Positions 52,194-60,249 of a stretch of 64,000 nt of DNA are shown piece after piece. The translations under genes and the position numbers were made by a program. The notes beneath the pieces were generated by a model. The model was not told the DNA's origin. It did not search any database and worked only from the letters and a program-made list of their open reading frames with translations. How positions within the stretch are numbered: position 1 is the first letter of the stretch; every line of letters begins with the position of its first letter. The DNA is from Planococcus sp. CP5-4_YE. GTDB lineage: Bacteria > Bacillota > Bacilli > Bacillales_A > Planococcaceae. Where the stretch lies: contig NZ_JAHPZO010000009.1 in NCBI RefSeq assembly GCF_019042655.1, positions 1-64,000 of the forward strand. The letters run 5' to 3'.

Positions 52194-52492
52194 TCATAAC
52201 GCCTCCTTGCTATTCACGTACCCCGTCGACTGATTCCTTAAAGCTTTTTAGTGGATATTTTTCCAAAAACTATATAAAAATGCATATATATGGATTTCCG
52301 AAACTTTAAATATAGTTTCACTAATTTTTTTTGAAAGTTATATTTGTTGTTTAAAGTTCGGCAATGCAGCCTTTTAAGACACGTCATTAAATAATCACTT
52401 TATTCCCCTTCCCATCCCTCCTATAAATAGCAGGAATTCCCAAATTTCTATCGAAGTGGTATACAACCGATTATTTTAAAGGAGGGTTCATC

Positions 52493-52939
52493 ATCTCAAT
52501 CGAAAGTTTATTCACTCCGGTTAAACTAGCAATCGCTTCTCTCGCACTATTGCTGGTATGCGCAGGCTTGTCAGGCTTCTTGATTTTCTCGCTTGATGAC
52601 AGCCAAATTGCTCAAACTCAATTAATAGAGCTATTCCAGAATGATCCGAAAGTACAGCGGGAAATGACACGTACAGAAGCACAGATGAATTCGGAAATAT
52701 TCGCCGCCGATGTAGTGGCGGGCGCCAAACAACTGCTCTTCTATCCTTTTTACTTACTCGTCGCATCTGCGTTATTGAGTATTGGCGGTTTATTAACAAT
52801 CAATCTTAACCGCTTCGTGCCCGCCGTGCTGTTCTCACTAGCAGGTGTGCTGTCCTTATTCACCTTGCTGCCGCCGGTCCTGTTATTTTTCGCCTCGAAC
52901 CGGATTTTTGCTCCTTCCCCTGCTATTAATACCCAATGA
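52493..52939 (+). CDS. Membrane protein of unknown function with an apparent ATC start
   Basis: A 148-residue protein with membrane segments at about 11-31, 84-105 and 112-135 and a hydrophilic loop with acidic and polar residues between the first two (DDSQIAQTQLIELFQNDPKV); the layout recalls DUF4064-type proteins. AAAGGAGGG at 52478-52486 is an excellent ribosome site, but the in-frame codons after it read ATC ATC TCA ATC. The first ATG/GTG/TTG in frame is a TTG at 52550 inside the first membrane segment, with no ribosome site. I therefore place the start at ATC 52493, where ATG would be expected; a sequence error is possible. Confidence 0.6.
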   Translation: MSIESLFTPVKLAIASLALLLVCAGLSGFLIFSLDDSQIAQTQLIELFQNDPKVQREMTRTEAQMNSEIFAADVVAGAKQLLFYPFYLLVASALLSIGGLLTINLNRFVPAVLFSLAGVLSLFTLLPPVLLFFASNRIFAPSPAINTQ

Positions 52940-52952
52940 AAGGATCGATTTG

Positions 52953-53378
52953 ATGAAAGGTTCGGGATTGCTATCACGAGAAGATTACTTTATAGCCTTC
53001 GAAGGATTTGCAGAAACAGGACTTTCAGGCGCCGCATTGCGGATTATTTTGCGCGGCAGTGAGAATGAAACAGACCTGCTCTTGAATCTCCCCGGTACAA
53101 TGGACAGATGGCATATTGATTTCCATTCATATGCCATGTATTCCGTAACTTGTGAGGATTTTACGGCACCTTCTGCTGCGGATACACATATAGGACACGC
53201 ATTACGGATTTACCAACAGTCCGATCTCCTTGCTTATTTAACACAACAGGTAAATATAAAAGAGCAAGAACGTCAAAGAAAAACCCATTATAAGCATTAC
53301 GGCTTTTTCTGCATGGAGCATCAAGTGGATGTTGTTTCTGCTGAAGAGCCGGTGATTACATTATTCAGTGCTAGCTAA
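52953..53378 (+). CDS. Protein of unknown function
   Basis: A 141-residue soluble protein with no membrane segment (start MKGSGLLSREDYFIAFEGFA; middle FHSYAMYSVTCEDFTAPS; end VVSAEEPVITLFSAS). It begins 13 bases after the membrane-protein gene and is probably co-transcribed with it. The ATG at 52953 has AAAGGA upstream. I do not recognise a family. A 225-base gap without further genes follows. Confidence 0.6.
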   Translation: MKGSGLLSREDYFIAFEGFAETGLSGAALRIILRGSENETDLLLNLPGTMDRWHIDFHSYAMYSVTCEDFTAPSAADTHIGHALRIYQQSDLLAYLTQQVNIKEQERQRKTHYKHYGFFCMEHQVDVVSAEEPVITLFSAS

Positions 53379-53603
53379 AAGCCTTTATTCACTCTCTATC
53401 GGCAATCCTGAAATGTAAATGAACCGCACATCTATATATTTCCGCGTGTGCGGCTTTTTTTTTTGCACAAATCCTTCGCCGGAACGAAAAATTAAAAATC
53501 ATTCGAACAATGAGGAATCGGAAAGTCCAGGAAAATTCTGCTACAATCAACGGAGAAAGAGCATGAAGCTCAATTAGCATGTGCCGGACTGGAGGACGCC
53601 TGA

Positions 53604-54734
53604 ATGAAGCAATGGTTCAAAAACACATCTGTTTTAAAGCTCATTATCTATGGGGTGTTGATGATCGGCTTTATCGGATCGGTTTATTTCATCAACCATA
53701 ACCACGGATTTTACGACCAGCCGATTGCAAAAATCACAGCTGCAACGGTCGAGAAAACACAGGAACTCACTGACATATATGGCAATGAAGATATTCTGTA
53801 TACCCAGCATCTCGAGGGTACGGTCCAGAACGGTGAGTATCAAGGACAGGCTATCGAACTCGATAATGAGTATTCCTTGTCCGGCGCCAATGATCATGAA
53901 TACCGGGCCGGTCAGGACTTGTTCGTCTTTATCGATGGATCAGCCGAAAGTGACGCGGCGTTGTCCGGGACGATCGACAATGTGAAACGTGATCAATACA
54001 TCCTGGCGATTACGTGGATCTTTATTTTTGTGCTGCTTGTCATCGGGAAAAGACAGGGCTTCTACTCAATTGTCAGCCTGGCACTCAATGCCGTGATCTT
54101 GTCCTTCGCTTTGGACATATACATCCGAACGGAAAATGCCAGCTTGCTGATGATTGCCAGCATCAGTGTCTTATTGTTCACCGTCACTTCCCTGCTGCTG
54201 GTCAACGGTTTCAATGAAAAAACCTACGCAGCAATCCTAGCAACGATTGCCGGCGTTTTCGCCGCGCTGCTGCTCGCTTCTTTCGCAATCTGGACTTCCG
54301 GCGGCAACGGCTTGAACTATGAGGAAATGCAGTTCCTTTCAAGGCCATACGAAGCGGTGTTTATGGCGGGCCTATTCATCGGCTCGCTCGGTGCAGTGAT
54401 GGATGTCGGCATCACCATGTCTGCGTCAATCTTCACCTTGTACGAAAAAAATCCGGATATCTCCATCGAAGCGATGAAAACTTCCGGCATCGAAATCGGC
54501 AAAGACATCATGGGCACGATGGCGAATATTTTATTTTTTGTCTATATCAGCGGATCGATTCCCATGCTGCTGTTGTATTTATCGAATGGCGCCACTTGGC
54601 CGTTTGCGTTCTCGATCACTTTGTCGCTGGAAATCGCCCGAGCGCTTGCAGGCGGCCTCGGCATTGTGCTGACCATCCCGATCGGCATCTATACGTCCAT
54701 TTTCTTCATTAAGAGAAAGAGGGCTGCCCAATGA
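53604..54734 (+). CDS. YibE/F family membrane protein (long partner)
   Basis: A 376-residue protein with one N-terminal membrane segment, an external beta-rich domain (residues ~40-130) and about seven further membrane segments. LFIGSLGAVMDVGITMSASI and GKDIMGTMANILFF are signatures of the YibE/F family. Proteins of this family occur as neighbouring pairs and are of unknown function; metal or nucleotide transport has been suggested without proof. The ATG follows GGAGG, and its stop overlaps the next start by four bases. Confidence 0.85.
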   Translation: MKQWFKNTSVLKLIIYGVLMIGFIGSVYFINHNHGFYDQPIAKITAATVEKTQELTDIYGNEDILYTQHLEGTVQNGEYQGQAIELDNEYSLSGANDHEYRAGQDLFVFIDGSAESDAALSGTIDNVKRDQYILAITWIFIFVLLVIGKRQGFYSIVSLALNAVILSFALDIYIRTENASLLMIASISVLLFTVTSLLLVNGFNEKTYAAILATIAGVFAALLLASFAIWTSGGNGLNYEEMQFLSRPYEAVFMAGLFIGSLGAVMDVGITMSASIFTLYEKNPDISIEAMKTSGIEIGKDIMGTMANILFFVYISGSIPMLLLYLSNGATWPFAFSITLSLEIARALAGGLGIVLTIPIGIYTSIFFIKRKRAAQ

Positions 54735-55486
54735 ATGTATTGATTCTATTAGCCTTTATGCTGTGCATGGCCATGGTGATGATCGGCGGGAAAAAAGGAG
54801 CGATCTCTTTTGTCAGCTTGTTCATCAATTTCTTGGTGCTGCTGTTTACCGTCTATATGATGAACGATCCTGGCAATGACCCGATTCTCTGGGTGATCAT
54901 CGCTTGCGTCATCATTAGCTGCGTCAATCTATTTTTCATTAATGGCATCAACACCACCACCCTTGCCGCTTTCCTGTCGACGGTCGCCACGATGATTGTG
55001 CTGTTGCTTTTCATCCTGTTCCTGACCGATTTGACGATGATCAATGGATTCGGCGCAGAGGAAATCGACGAACTCAGCTTGCTCTCGCTTTATATCGGCA
55101 TCAGTTTTGTTGAACTCGCGGCAGCGGTCATCATCATCAGCACAATCGGGGCGATCACCGACATTTCCATTTCGATCAGCTCACCGATGCGCGAATTCCA
55201 CCTGCACAATCCCAGGATGAGCCGTAGCGATCTCGTTCACGCCGGCTTCGCCATTGGCCGAGACCTTCTCGGCACGAGCACCAACACTTTATTTTTCGCC
55301 TTTTTCGGCAGTTACCTGGCTTTGTTGATTTGGTTCAAGGACCTGTCCTATTCGCTTGGCGATATCATCAACTCAAAAATCTTCGCCGCCGAAATGATCA
55401 CCATCTTGTGCGCTGGCATCGGGATCGCGCTTGTCATCCCGATCGCCTCCTGGATCACGGCTTTTCTGCTGACGCGGAAAGCATGA
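54731..55486 (+). CDS. YibE/F family membrane protein (short partner)
   Basis: A 251-residue protein of about seven membrane segments with the same family signatures as its partner (IISTIGAITDISISISSPM; GRDLLGTSTNTLFFAF) but without the external domain. Overlap of four bases with the upstream gene shows translational coupling; the two probably form a hetero-oligomer. A very strong terminator follows. Confidence 0.85.
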   Translation: MNVLILLAFMLCMAMVMIGGKKGAISFVSLFINFLVLLFTVYMMNDPGNDPILWVIIACVIISCVNLFFINGINTTTLAAFLSTVATMIVLLLFILFLTDLTMINGFGAEEIDELSLLSLYIGISFVELAAAVIIISTIGAITDISISISSPMREFHLHNPRMSRSDLVHAGFAIGRDLLGTSTNTLFFAFFGSYLALLIWFKDLSYSLGDIINSKIFAAEMITILCAGIGIALVIPIASWITAFLLTRKA

Positions 55487-55506
55487 ACCCCACCCACTTC
55501 AATTTT

Positions 55507-55549
55507 AAAACTCCCATGGGGCATCAAATGATGCCCCATGGGAGTTTTG
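55507..55549. terminator. Strong bidirectional terminator
   Basis: An 18-bp perfect stem (55507-55524 with 55531-55548) around six bases lies between convergent genes and has A/T tails. Confidence 0.9.
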
Positions 55550-55556
55550 TGCTTTC

Positions 55557-56054
55557 TTAGCCGTTATACCCCAACCCTTTCAACTTCTTGCCTTTTCCTT
55601 TCTTGTCGCAGCGTTTTCCGGCTTGCATGCGCTTCTTGTGCTTGCCGCCTTTGCTGTTGTTCTGGCTGGAAGCCATCAAAAATCCGAGGCCGGTCATCAT
55701 GAGCGGCAGCATAACGATGAGTTCAATCGGGAGGATCGGGCGATAGACGGTTTTTTCGGCTGTCACGTCGTAGATGCCAATGGGTTTGACTGAGAACGAA
55801 CCGCCTGCGCCTTCCCCGTGGCCACCCGCCATTTCCGTGTTTTCCTCATGACCTTTCGAGTTCACGGGAGGGCCATAGCCGCCTCCAGCACCCGCACCGA
55901 CACTATACCTGATTTTCGCGACTGGAATGATGGTCCTGCCTTGCATCTCGATTGGGTCGCCGTAGACGAGCGACACATCGCGCGCAGTGGAAAACTTCTC
56001 GAAAATCGGTCGTACCGGAGACGATTGGAACGGGATCGTTTCTTTTTCCTCCAT
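55557..56054 (-). CDS. GerW-family (YtfJ-like) sporulation protein
   Basis: A 165-residue protein. The central block VYGDPIEMQGRTIIPVAKIRYSVGAG followed by a Gly-rich stretch and VKPIGIYDV is the YtfJ/GerW signature. One hydrophobic segment (about 118-138) and a Lys/Gly-rich basic tail follow. In Bacillus GerW is needed for spore germination with L-alanine, but relatives also exist in non-sporing lineages. The ATG is behind AAGGAGTG. It converges on the YibE/F operon at a shared terminator. Confidence 0.82.
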   Translation of the reverse strand: MEEKETIPFQSSPVRPIFEKFSTARDVSLVYGDPIEMQGRTIIPVAKIRYSVGAGAGGGYGPPVNSKGHEENTEMAGGHGEGAGGSFSVKPIGIYDVTAEKTVYRPILPIELIVMLPLMMTGLGFLMASSQNNSKGGKHKKRMQAGKRCDKKGKGKKLKGLGYNG

Positions 56055-56213
56055 GTTCTACACTCCTTTTTTGACGATGAATTCTCATGGCCAAGGCAGC
56101 AGTAATGACAAGCGGCATAGATCCGCCCTGTGGATAGTTAGTATATACATTCGCCCTGCCACTCACGAACCCTCTAATTCTTTTATAAATAAACCTGATT
56201 TAAAAACATGAAG

Positions 56214-56242
56214 AAACGCCTGGATTTTTCTCCAGGCGTTTT
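56214..56242 (-). terminator. Terminator of corA
   Basis: AAACGCCTGGA pairs with TCCAGGCGTTT and is followed by T on the minus strand, just beyond the corA stop. Confidence 0.8.
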
Positions 56243-56245
56243 CGG

Positions 56246-57184
56246 CTAAAATATTCTTCTTTTCCATAGAGAGACGGCGATCACAAGCATCAAAATGGCG
56301 GACAGGACCAGTGTCGTAATCCATGAACCAGGCTCTTGCCCGGAAATAGGCAATGCCACGTTCATGCCGAAAAAGCTGAAGATTAAGGTCGGAAGGGTTA
56401 AGAATACCGTGAAAAGAGTCAAGGTTTTCATCGTGTTGTTCAATTCATTCGATATGAGTGAAGAATACGATCCCGTGATGCTGTCCAAGATTCTTGTGTA
56501 CAATTCGGTCGTTTCAATTCCTTGGTTGTTTTCAATTTTCACATCTTCTAGCAAGTCTTCATCGTCTTCATACAATTTGATGGAATGTGTCCGGAACAGC
56601 TTCGTGATGACATCGCCATTCGCTTTTAATGATGTCAGGAAGTACACCAAGCTTTTTTCGATCTCCATGATCTTATAGAGTTGCTTGTTCGTTAAGGAAT
56701 CCTTCAAATTGCTTTCGATTTTAAGGCGCTGTTTGTTCAATTTCTTCAATTTCACTATGTACTGGGTAGAAATCGACAATAACACTTCGAGCGCAAAACG
56801 ATTTTTCATCGACGTATTCACGTTTTTCTTAATGACGTTTTCTACGGAGTTCGTCGCTTGGCTACAAATGGTGACGATGAAATCTTCCCCTAAAATGATG
56901 CCGATGGGGATCGTGATATAAGAGTCCAGCTGAGGGCTATTGTCATCGACAATCGGAAGATCGTTAATGATCAATGTGCAATTTGTCTCTTCGTCATATT
57001 CAATCCGTGCGCTTTCTTCCAAATCCAATGGATCTTCCAAAAATTCGATCGGGATATTGCAGCGTTCCGCTATTTCCGTGATTTCCTCTGTTGAAGGCGC
57101 CACCATATTGATCCAACAATTCTTTTCGAATGCATCAACTGTTTGTAAAGCCCCGCCAGCAGAGGATTTATATATTGTAATCAT
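56246..57184 (-). CDS. corA: CorA-type magnesium/metal transporter
   Basis: A 312-residue protein with a long cytoplasmic N-domain of alternating strands and coiled helices and two C-terminal membrane segments. The pore motif GMN is present (FFGMNVALPI, about residue 272), just after the first segment, and the short C-terminus is basic (LWKRRIF). It moves Mg2+ or Co2+/Ni2+ down the gradient as a pentamer. RBS GGGGGATGG. No full Mg riboswitch is visible upstream. Confidence 0.9.
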   Translation of the reverse strand: MITIYKSSAGGALQTVDAFEKNCWINMVAPSTEEITEIAERCNIPIEFLEDPLDLEESARIEYDEETNCTLIINDLPIVDDNSPQLDSYITIPIGIILGEDFIVTICSQATNSVENVIKKNVNTSMKNRFALEVLLSISTQYIVKLKKLNKQRLKIESNLKDSLTNKQLYKIMEIEKSLVYFLTSLKANGDVITKLFRTHSIKLYEDDEDLLEDVKIENNQGIETTELYTRILDSITGSYSSLISNELNNTMKTLTLFTVFLTLPTLIFSFFGMNVALPISGQEPGSWITTLVLSAILMLVIAVSLWKRRIF

Positions 57185-57378
57185 GTTCCATCCCCCTTTT
57201 ATCTCTGCCTGTAAGCCTCGCCTATATAATATTTCTGTAGAGCTTCTTTGTTATGGCGACTTCCTTTGCAGACCTTTACAAGTTTACCCGCAATAGCCAC
57301 AAATCTAACCACTACATGTGGCTAAGTTCCTTTCTGTAATTTTTTATGAGGAAATGGAAGCGCATCTGCCAGGCATAG

Positions 57379-57414
57379 AAAAAGCTGTTTGGATTTTTCT
57401 CCAAACAGCTTTTT
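57379..57414 (-). terminator. Terminator of the methyltransferase gene
   Basis: AAAAAGCTGTTTGGA with its perfect complement around six bases; T run on the minus strand. Confidence 0.85.
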
Positions 57415-57418
57415 ATCT

Positions 57419-58177
57419 TCAAATATGTGCGATTGCTTCAAAGGTGACGGCATGCTGAGCGTTTTTCGGGTATTGCCCGTATTCGTAATTGGACGACACG
57501 ATGATGTCCTCGAAGCCTTGGCTGCCGAGTAATAGCTTGAACTCCTCGACACCGTACCAGCGCATCGGGAAGCGTTCGAGTTCGGTCTGGACGAGTTTGC
57601 CGTCCTGCCATTTCTCATAGCGGTTATGCGATACGGAATATTGCTTGATCCAATCGACTTCAACCGTCTTGCTCTCGAGCGTGATCACTTCTCCTGCTTT
57701 TGTCTGCCACGTCCGCGTTCTTGGCCGGTCGATCTCGAAGCCCTGCGGGACGTACAAATCAACGAGCAATCGTCCGCCTGGCGCCAAATGTTTGCGGAAA
57801 TTCTTCAAAGCTTTGATGGCCTGTTCGCGTCCCGCCAGTAGCTGGAACGTTCCCGCCGGCAAAATGATCGCGTCGTATTCGACATCGATGCGGAAGGTTT
57901 CCATATCTGCTTCAAATAACTTGGGACGCAAGCCCCGTTCTTTGCAATGGGCGCGGCAAATATCGAGCATTTCAGATGAACTGTCAAAGCCGTCGATGTG
58001 AAGCCCTTCTTCTAGGAGCGGCACGAGCAAACGGCCGGTTCCTGCGGCGGGTTCTAAAATACGCCCTTCATTCCCGGCGAGCTGCTCCTTGTAGAACTCG
58101 ACATCGCCGAACGATTTGCCGATTGGCTTATCGAGGTCGTACACTTCCGCGGACAAGGAACTATAATAGCTGAGCAT
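57419..58177 (-). CDS. Class I SAM-dependent methyltransferase
   Basis: A 252-residue enzyme. Motif I ILEPAAGTGRLLVPLLEEG (residues ~40-58), acidic motif II region HIDGFDSSSEML and motif post-I (DAIILPAGTFQLL) fit a Rossmann methyltransferase with a C-terminal lid. The acceptor is unknown. RBS GAGGGGG. A second small gene lies 18 bases upstream on the same strand, so the two may be co-transcribed. Confidence 0.87.
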   Translation of the reverse strand: MLSYYSSLSAEVYDLDKPIGKSFGDVEFYKEQLAGNEGRILEPAAGTGRLLVPLLEEGLHIDGFDSSSEMLDICRAHCKERGLRPKLFEADMETFRIDVEYDAIILPAGTFQLLAGREQAIKALKNFRKHLAPGGRLLVDLYVPQGFEIDRPRTRTWQTKAGEVITLESKTVEVDWIKQYSVSHNRYEKWQDGKLVQTELERFPMRWYGVEEFKLLLGSQGFEDIIVSSNYEYGQYPKNAQHAVTFEAIAHI

Positions 58178-58195
58178 GACATCCCCCTCTTTCGT

Positions 58196-58486
58196 TTAGG
58201 AAAGTATGAACAATCCGTAAAGCGCCAACACCAGGTTCGGCAACGCGAACAGCACGAGGTTTTTCACCTTAGCGTTGCGCGCCTGCTGTGCCCGGCGGCG
58301 TTCAGAGCTCGTGTTGAATGATGATTTAACTTGTTTACCCGCTGTGATGGACGAAACGACCGCCCAGACCAGAGCGATAACAGCGACAGCGCCCGCGATC
58401 GGGAACAACAGCGACCAGTCATCCGCTAGGAAAGCGATGAGTGCGATCAGGCCTGATACGGCAAGGCCGAGTAGAAAATGCTTCAT
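58196..58486 (-). CDS. Small membrane protein of unknown function
   Basis: A 96-residue protein with three membrane segments (about 3-20, 27-47, 76-94) and a basic Arg/Gln-rich loop (SERRRAQQARNAKVK). The ATG lies eight bases after AGGAGG. It is followed 18 bases later by the methyltransferase gene. No family recognised. Confidence 0.65.
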   Translation of the reverse strand: MKHFLLGLAVSGLIALIAFLADDWSLLFPIAGAVAVIALVWAVVSSITAGKQVKSSFNTSSERRRAQQARNAKVKNLVLFALPNLVLALYGLFILS

Positions 58487-58623
58487 AATAGTATTCCTCC
58501 TGTATTTCTAGTTTCCTCTTTATTTTACTAAATGAGCAAGGCTGTGGGAAACATTGCGCAAAAAAAAGATGTGGGAACTTTGCGAGTCTTTTTCTGTGTG
58601 GTCGAGAAAATCAGAAACCCGTA

Positions 58624-58723
58624 TTTTCCGAGGCTTATCGCTCGCTTTCCGTGGGTTCGCGCCCAAGCCTCCTCAGTTGCCTTGCGCCTTGCGGGGTCTC
58701 GGTCGTCTCGCTGATCCACTGGA
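58624..58723. repeat. 100-bp interspersed repeat, copy B
   Basis: Colinear with 36444-36543 over 100 bases with about seven mismatches and no gaps. Same orientation as copy A. It lies in the gene-free gap 58487-58850, in which I see nothing else that can be supported. Confidence 0.85.
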
Positions 58724-58850
58724 GTCGAGCAAACGCTTCTCCAAATACTCAGATAGTTCATTGGTGTTTGATTGCAGAAAAGGTGATTCCCTTTTTGATT
58801 CATAGCGGGTCATAGTCTTCTCCAAAACTCTCAAAAAAGAAACGAGAACT

Positions 58851-59405
58851 TTACGCGTCTTTTTCAGATGGCCATTCCGATTTCAGCATGCCGTAGACGA
58901 CACTGTCGACGAAGTGGTCGTATAGCCATTCTCCTTGGCGGATCACGCCTTCTTCCGTAAAGCCTAGGCGGATTGGGATGTTGCGGCTTTTCTCGTTGCC
59001 GACCGCTGCGCGGATCTCGACTTTATTGAGCCCGCGCTTCGTTAACGCATAATCCGTCAATGCCTTTGCGACACGCGTCATGATGCCTTTCCCCTGGTAT
59101 TCGGTGTCGAGCCAATAACCGATATAGGCGGTCTGTTTCGCTTCATTGATTTCATTGAAACCAGCGATTCCTGCTAGTTCGCCACGGTAGACGATCGCGC
59201 AATTTAAGCTTTTGCCGAGCGCGAAACTTTCTGCTCCAGACTGGATAAAGTTTTTCGTATCCAGGGCGGTTTTCGTGTGATCGAGCCATGGCAGCCATTC
59301 CCTCAATGCATTCCGCGAACGATCCGTCAATTCAAAAATCCGTTCCGCATCTTGTGTCTCGACTAACTTCAGCGCTAACTCTTCATCAACCTTATGTATA
59401 AACAT
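58851..59405 (-). CDS. GNAT-family N-acetyltransferase (RimJ/RimL-like)
   Basis: A 184-residue acetyltransferase. The N-terminal VDEELALKLVETQDAERIFE, the middle GIAGFNEINEAKQTAYIGYW and the acetyl-CoA motif YQGKGIMTRVAKALTDYA, followed by VGNEKSRNIPIRLGF, fit ribosomal-protein-serine acetyltransferases of the RimL type. The target is not known. The ATG at 59405 has GGGGAGAACGG just upstream; the longer frame lacks a ribosome site. Confidence 0.87.
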   Translation of the reverse strand: MFIHKVDEELALKLVETQDAERIFELTDRSRNALREWLPWLDHTKTALDTKNFIQSGAESFALGKSLNCAIVYRGELAGIAGFNEINEAKQTAYIGYWLDTEYQGKGIMTRVAKALTDYALTKRGLNKVEIRAAVGNEKSRNIPIRLGFTEEGVIRQGEWLYDHFVDSVVYGMLKSEWPSEKDA

Positions 59406-59548
59406 TCCGTTCTCCCCTTTTCCTGAATTATCCATAAGCGTAGCATATCCGGCATTTTAGAAGAAGTTATTTTTGCAACTTTAAAAGACGCAATTTTCAG
59501 TGTTATGGCGTAAACTAAAAGAAAAGAAAGCGAACGGAGTGAACGCTT

Positions 59549-59770
59549 ATGTTCTGGCTCTTTACTGTGCTCGTCGCTTTGATGGTCGTGCTTACCGTCT
59601 TGTGCCTCGTATTGTTTTTCATTCGCCATAAACCGCATAAACTGCCCGGCCCCCATCACGAAGCGCGGTTACTGAGAGAACGCTTTTCACGCGGCGAGTT
59701 GTCTGAAGACGAGTTCCGCAAGCGCATGAAAGAGCTTGAACAAAAGCCCGGACTGCGTAAAAACGGGTAG
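59549..59770 (+). CDS. Small membrane protein with SHOCT-like tail
   Basis: A 73-residue protein with one membrane segment (residues 3-27) and a C-terminal SHOCT-like helix pair (LLRERFSRGELSEDEFRKRM). SHOCT is a short oligomerisation domain at protein ends. RBS GGAG, nine bases before the ATG. Its role is unknown; the Cys-rich copper protein gene follows 88 bases later. Confidence 0.75.
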   Translation: MFWLFTVLVALMVVLTVLCLVLFFIRHKPHKLPGPHHEARLLRERFSRGELSEDEFRKRMKELEQKPGLRKNG

Positions 59771-59858
59771 AATCCCCTAGCTTTTGTTTATTTTCCTGCC
59801 AGTCGGGAAATCCAAGGAATAAGTGAATGATCATAATTCTTATAGGAGGTTTTTCAGA

Positions 59859-60188
59859 ATGGTAGAACATGCAAAACACGCAGAACTATCCAAGACGCTC
59901 CATGACTGCATGGTGGCGTGCAATCATTGTTTCGATGCTTGCCTAAAAGAAGACGATGTGAAAATGATGGCCGAGTGCATCCGGCTCGACCGTGAATGCG
60001 CGGACATGTGCGCTTATTTGGCGCAAGCCATTGAACGCAACTCACCGTTCGTCTCACAGCTCGCGAAAGTATGTGCGGAGATTTGTGAAGCGTGCGGAAA
60101 CGAATGTAAAAAACATGACCATGACCATTGCCAAAAATGTGCGGAAGCTTGCTTGAAATGCGCAGAAGCTTGCAGACAAGTGGCATAA
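59859..60188 (+). CDS. Four-helix-bundle copper-binding protein (DUF326)
   Basis: A 109-residue cytosolic protein with many Cys in CxxC/CxxxC spacing (CMVACNHCFDAC, CADMC, CAEICEACGNEC, CQKCAEACLKCAEAC) and a HDHDH cluster. This matches the DUF326 / copper storage protein (Csp) four-helix bundle that holds several Cu(I) ions inside. The start at 59859 lies eight bases after AGGAGG. It probably buffers copper. Confidence 0.88.
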   Translation: MVEHAKHAELSKTLHDCMVACNHCFDACLKEDDVKMMAECIRLDRECADMCAYLAQAIERNSPFVSQLAKVCAEICEACGNECKKHDHDHCQKCAEACLKCAEACRQVA

Positions 60189-60249
60189 GAGATATGCGTC
60201 CGGCTGATTTGCCGGGCGTTTTTTCATGGGGGAAATGAGGGGGAACATG

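Noticed and set aside
57185..57320. Magnesium (M-box) riboswitch before corA
   Set aside because: A stretch reading TATATAGGCGAGGCTTA recalls the M-box start, but it lies about 40 bases from the corA ATG, leaving no room for the rest of the aptamer and a terminator.
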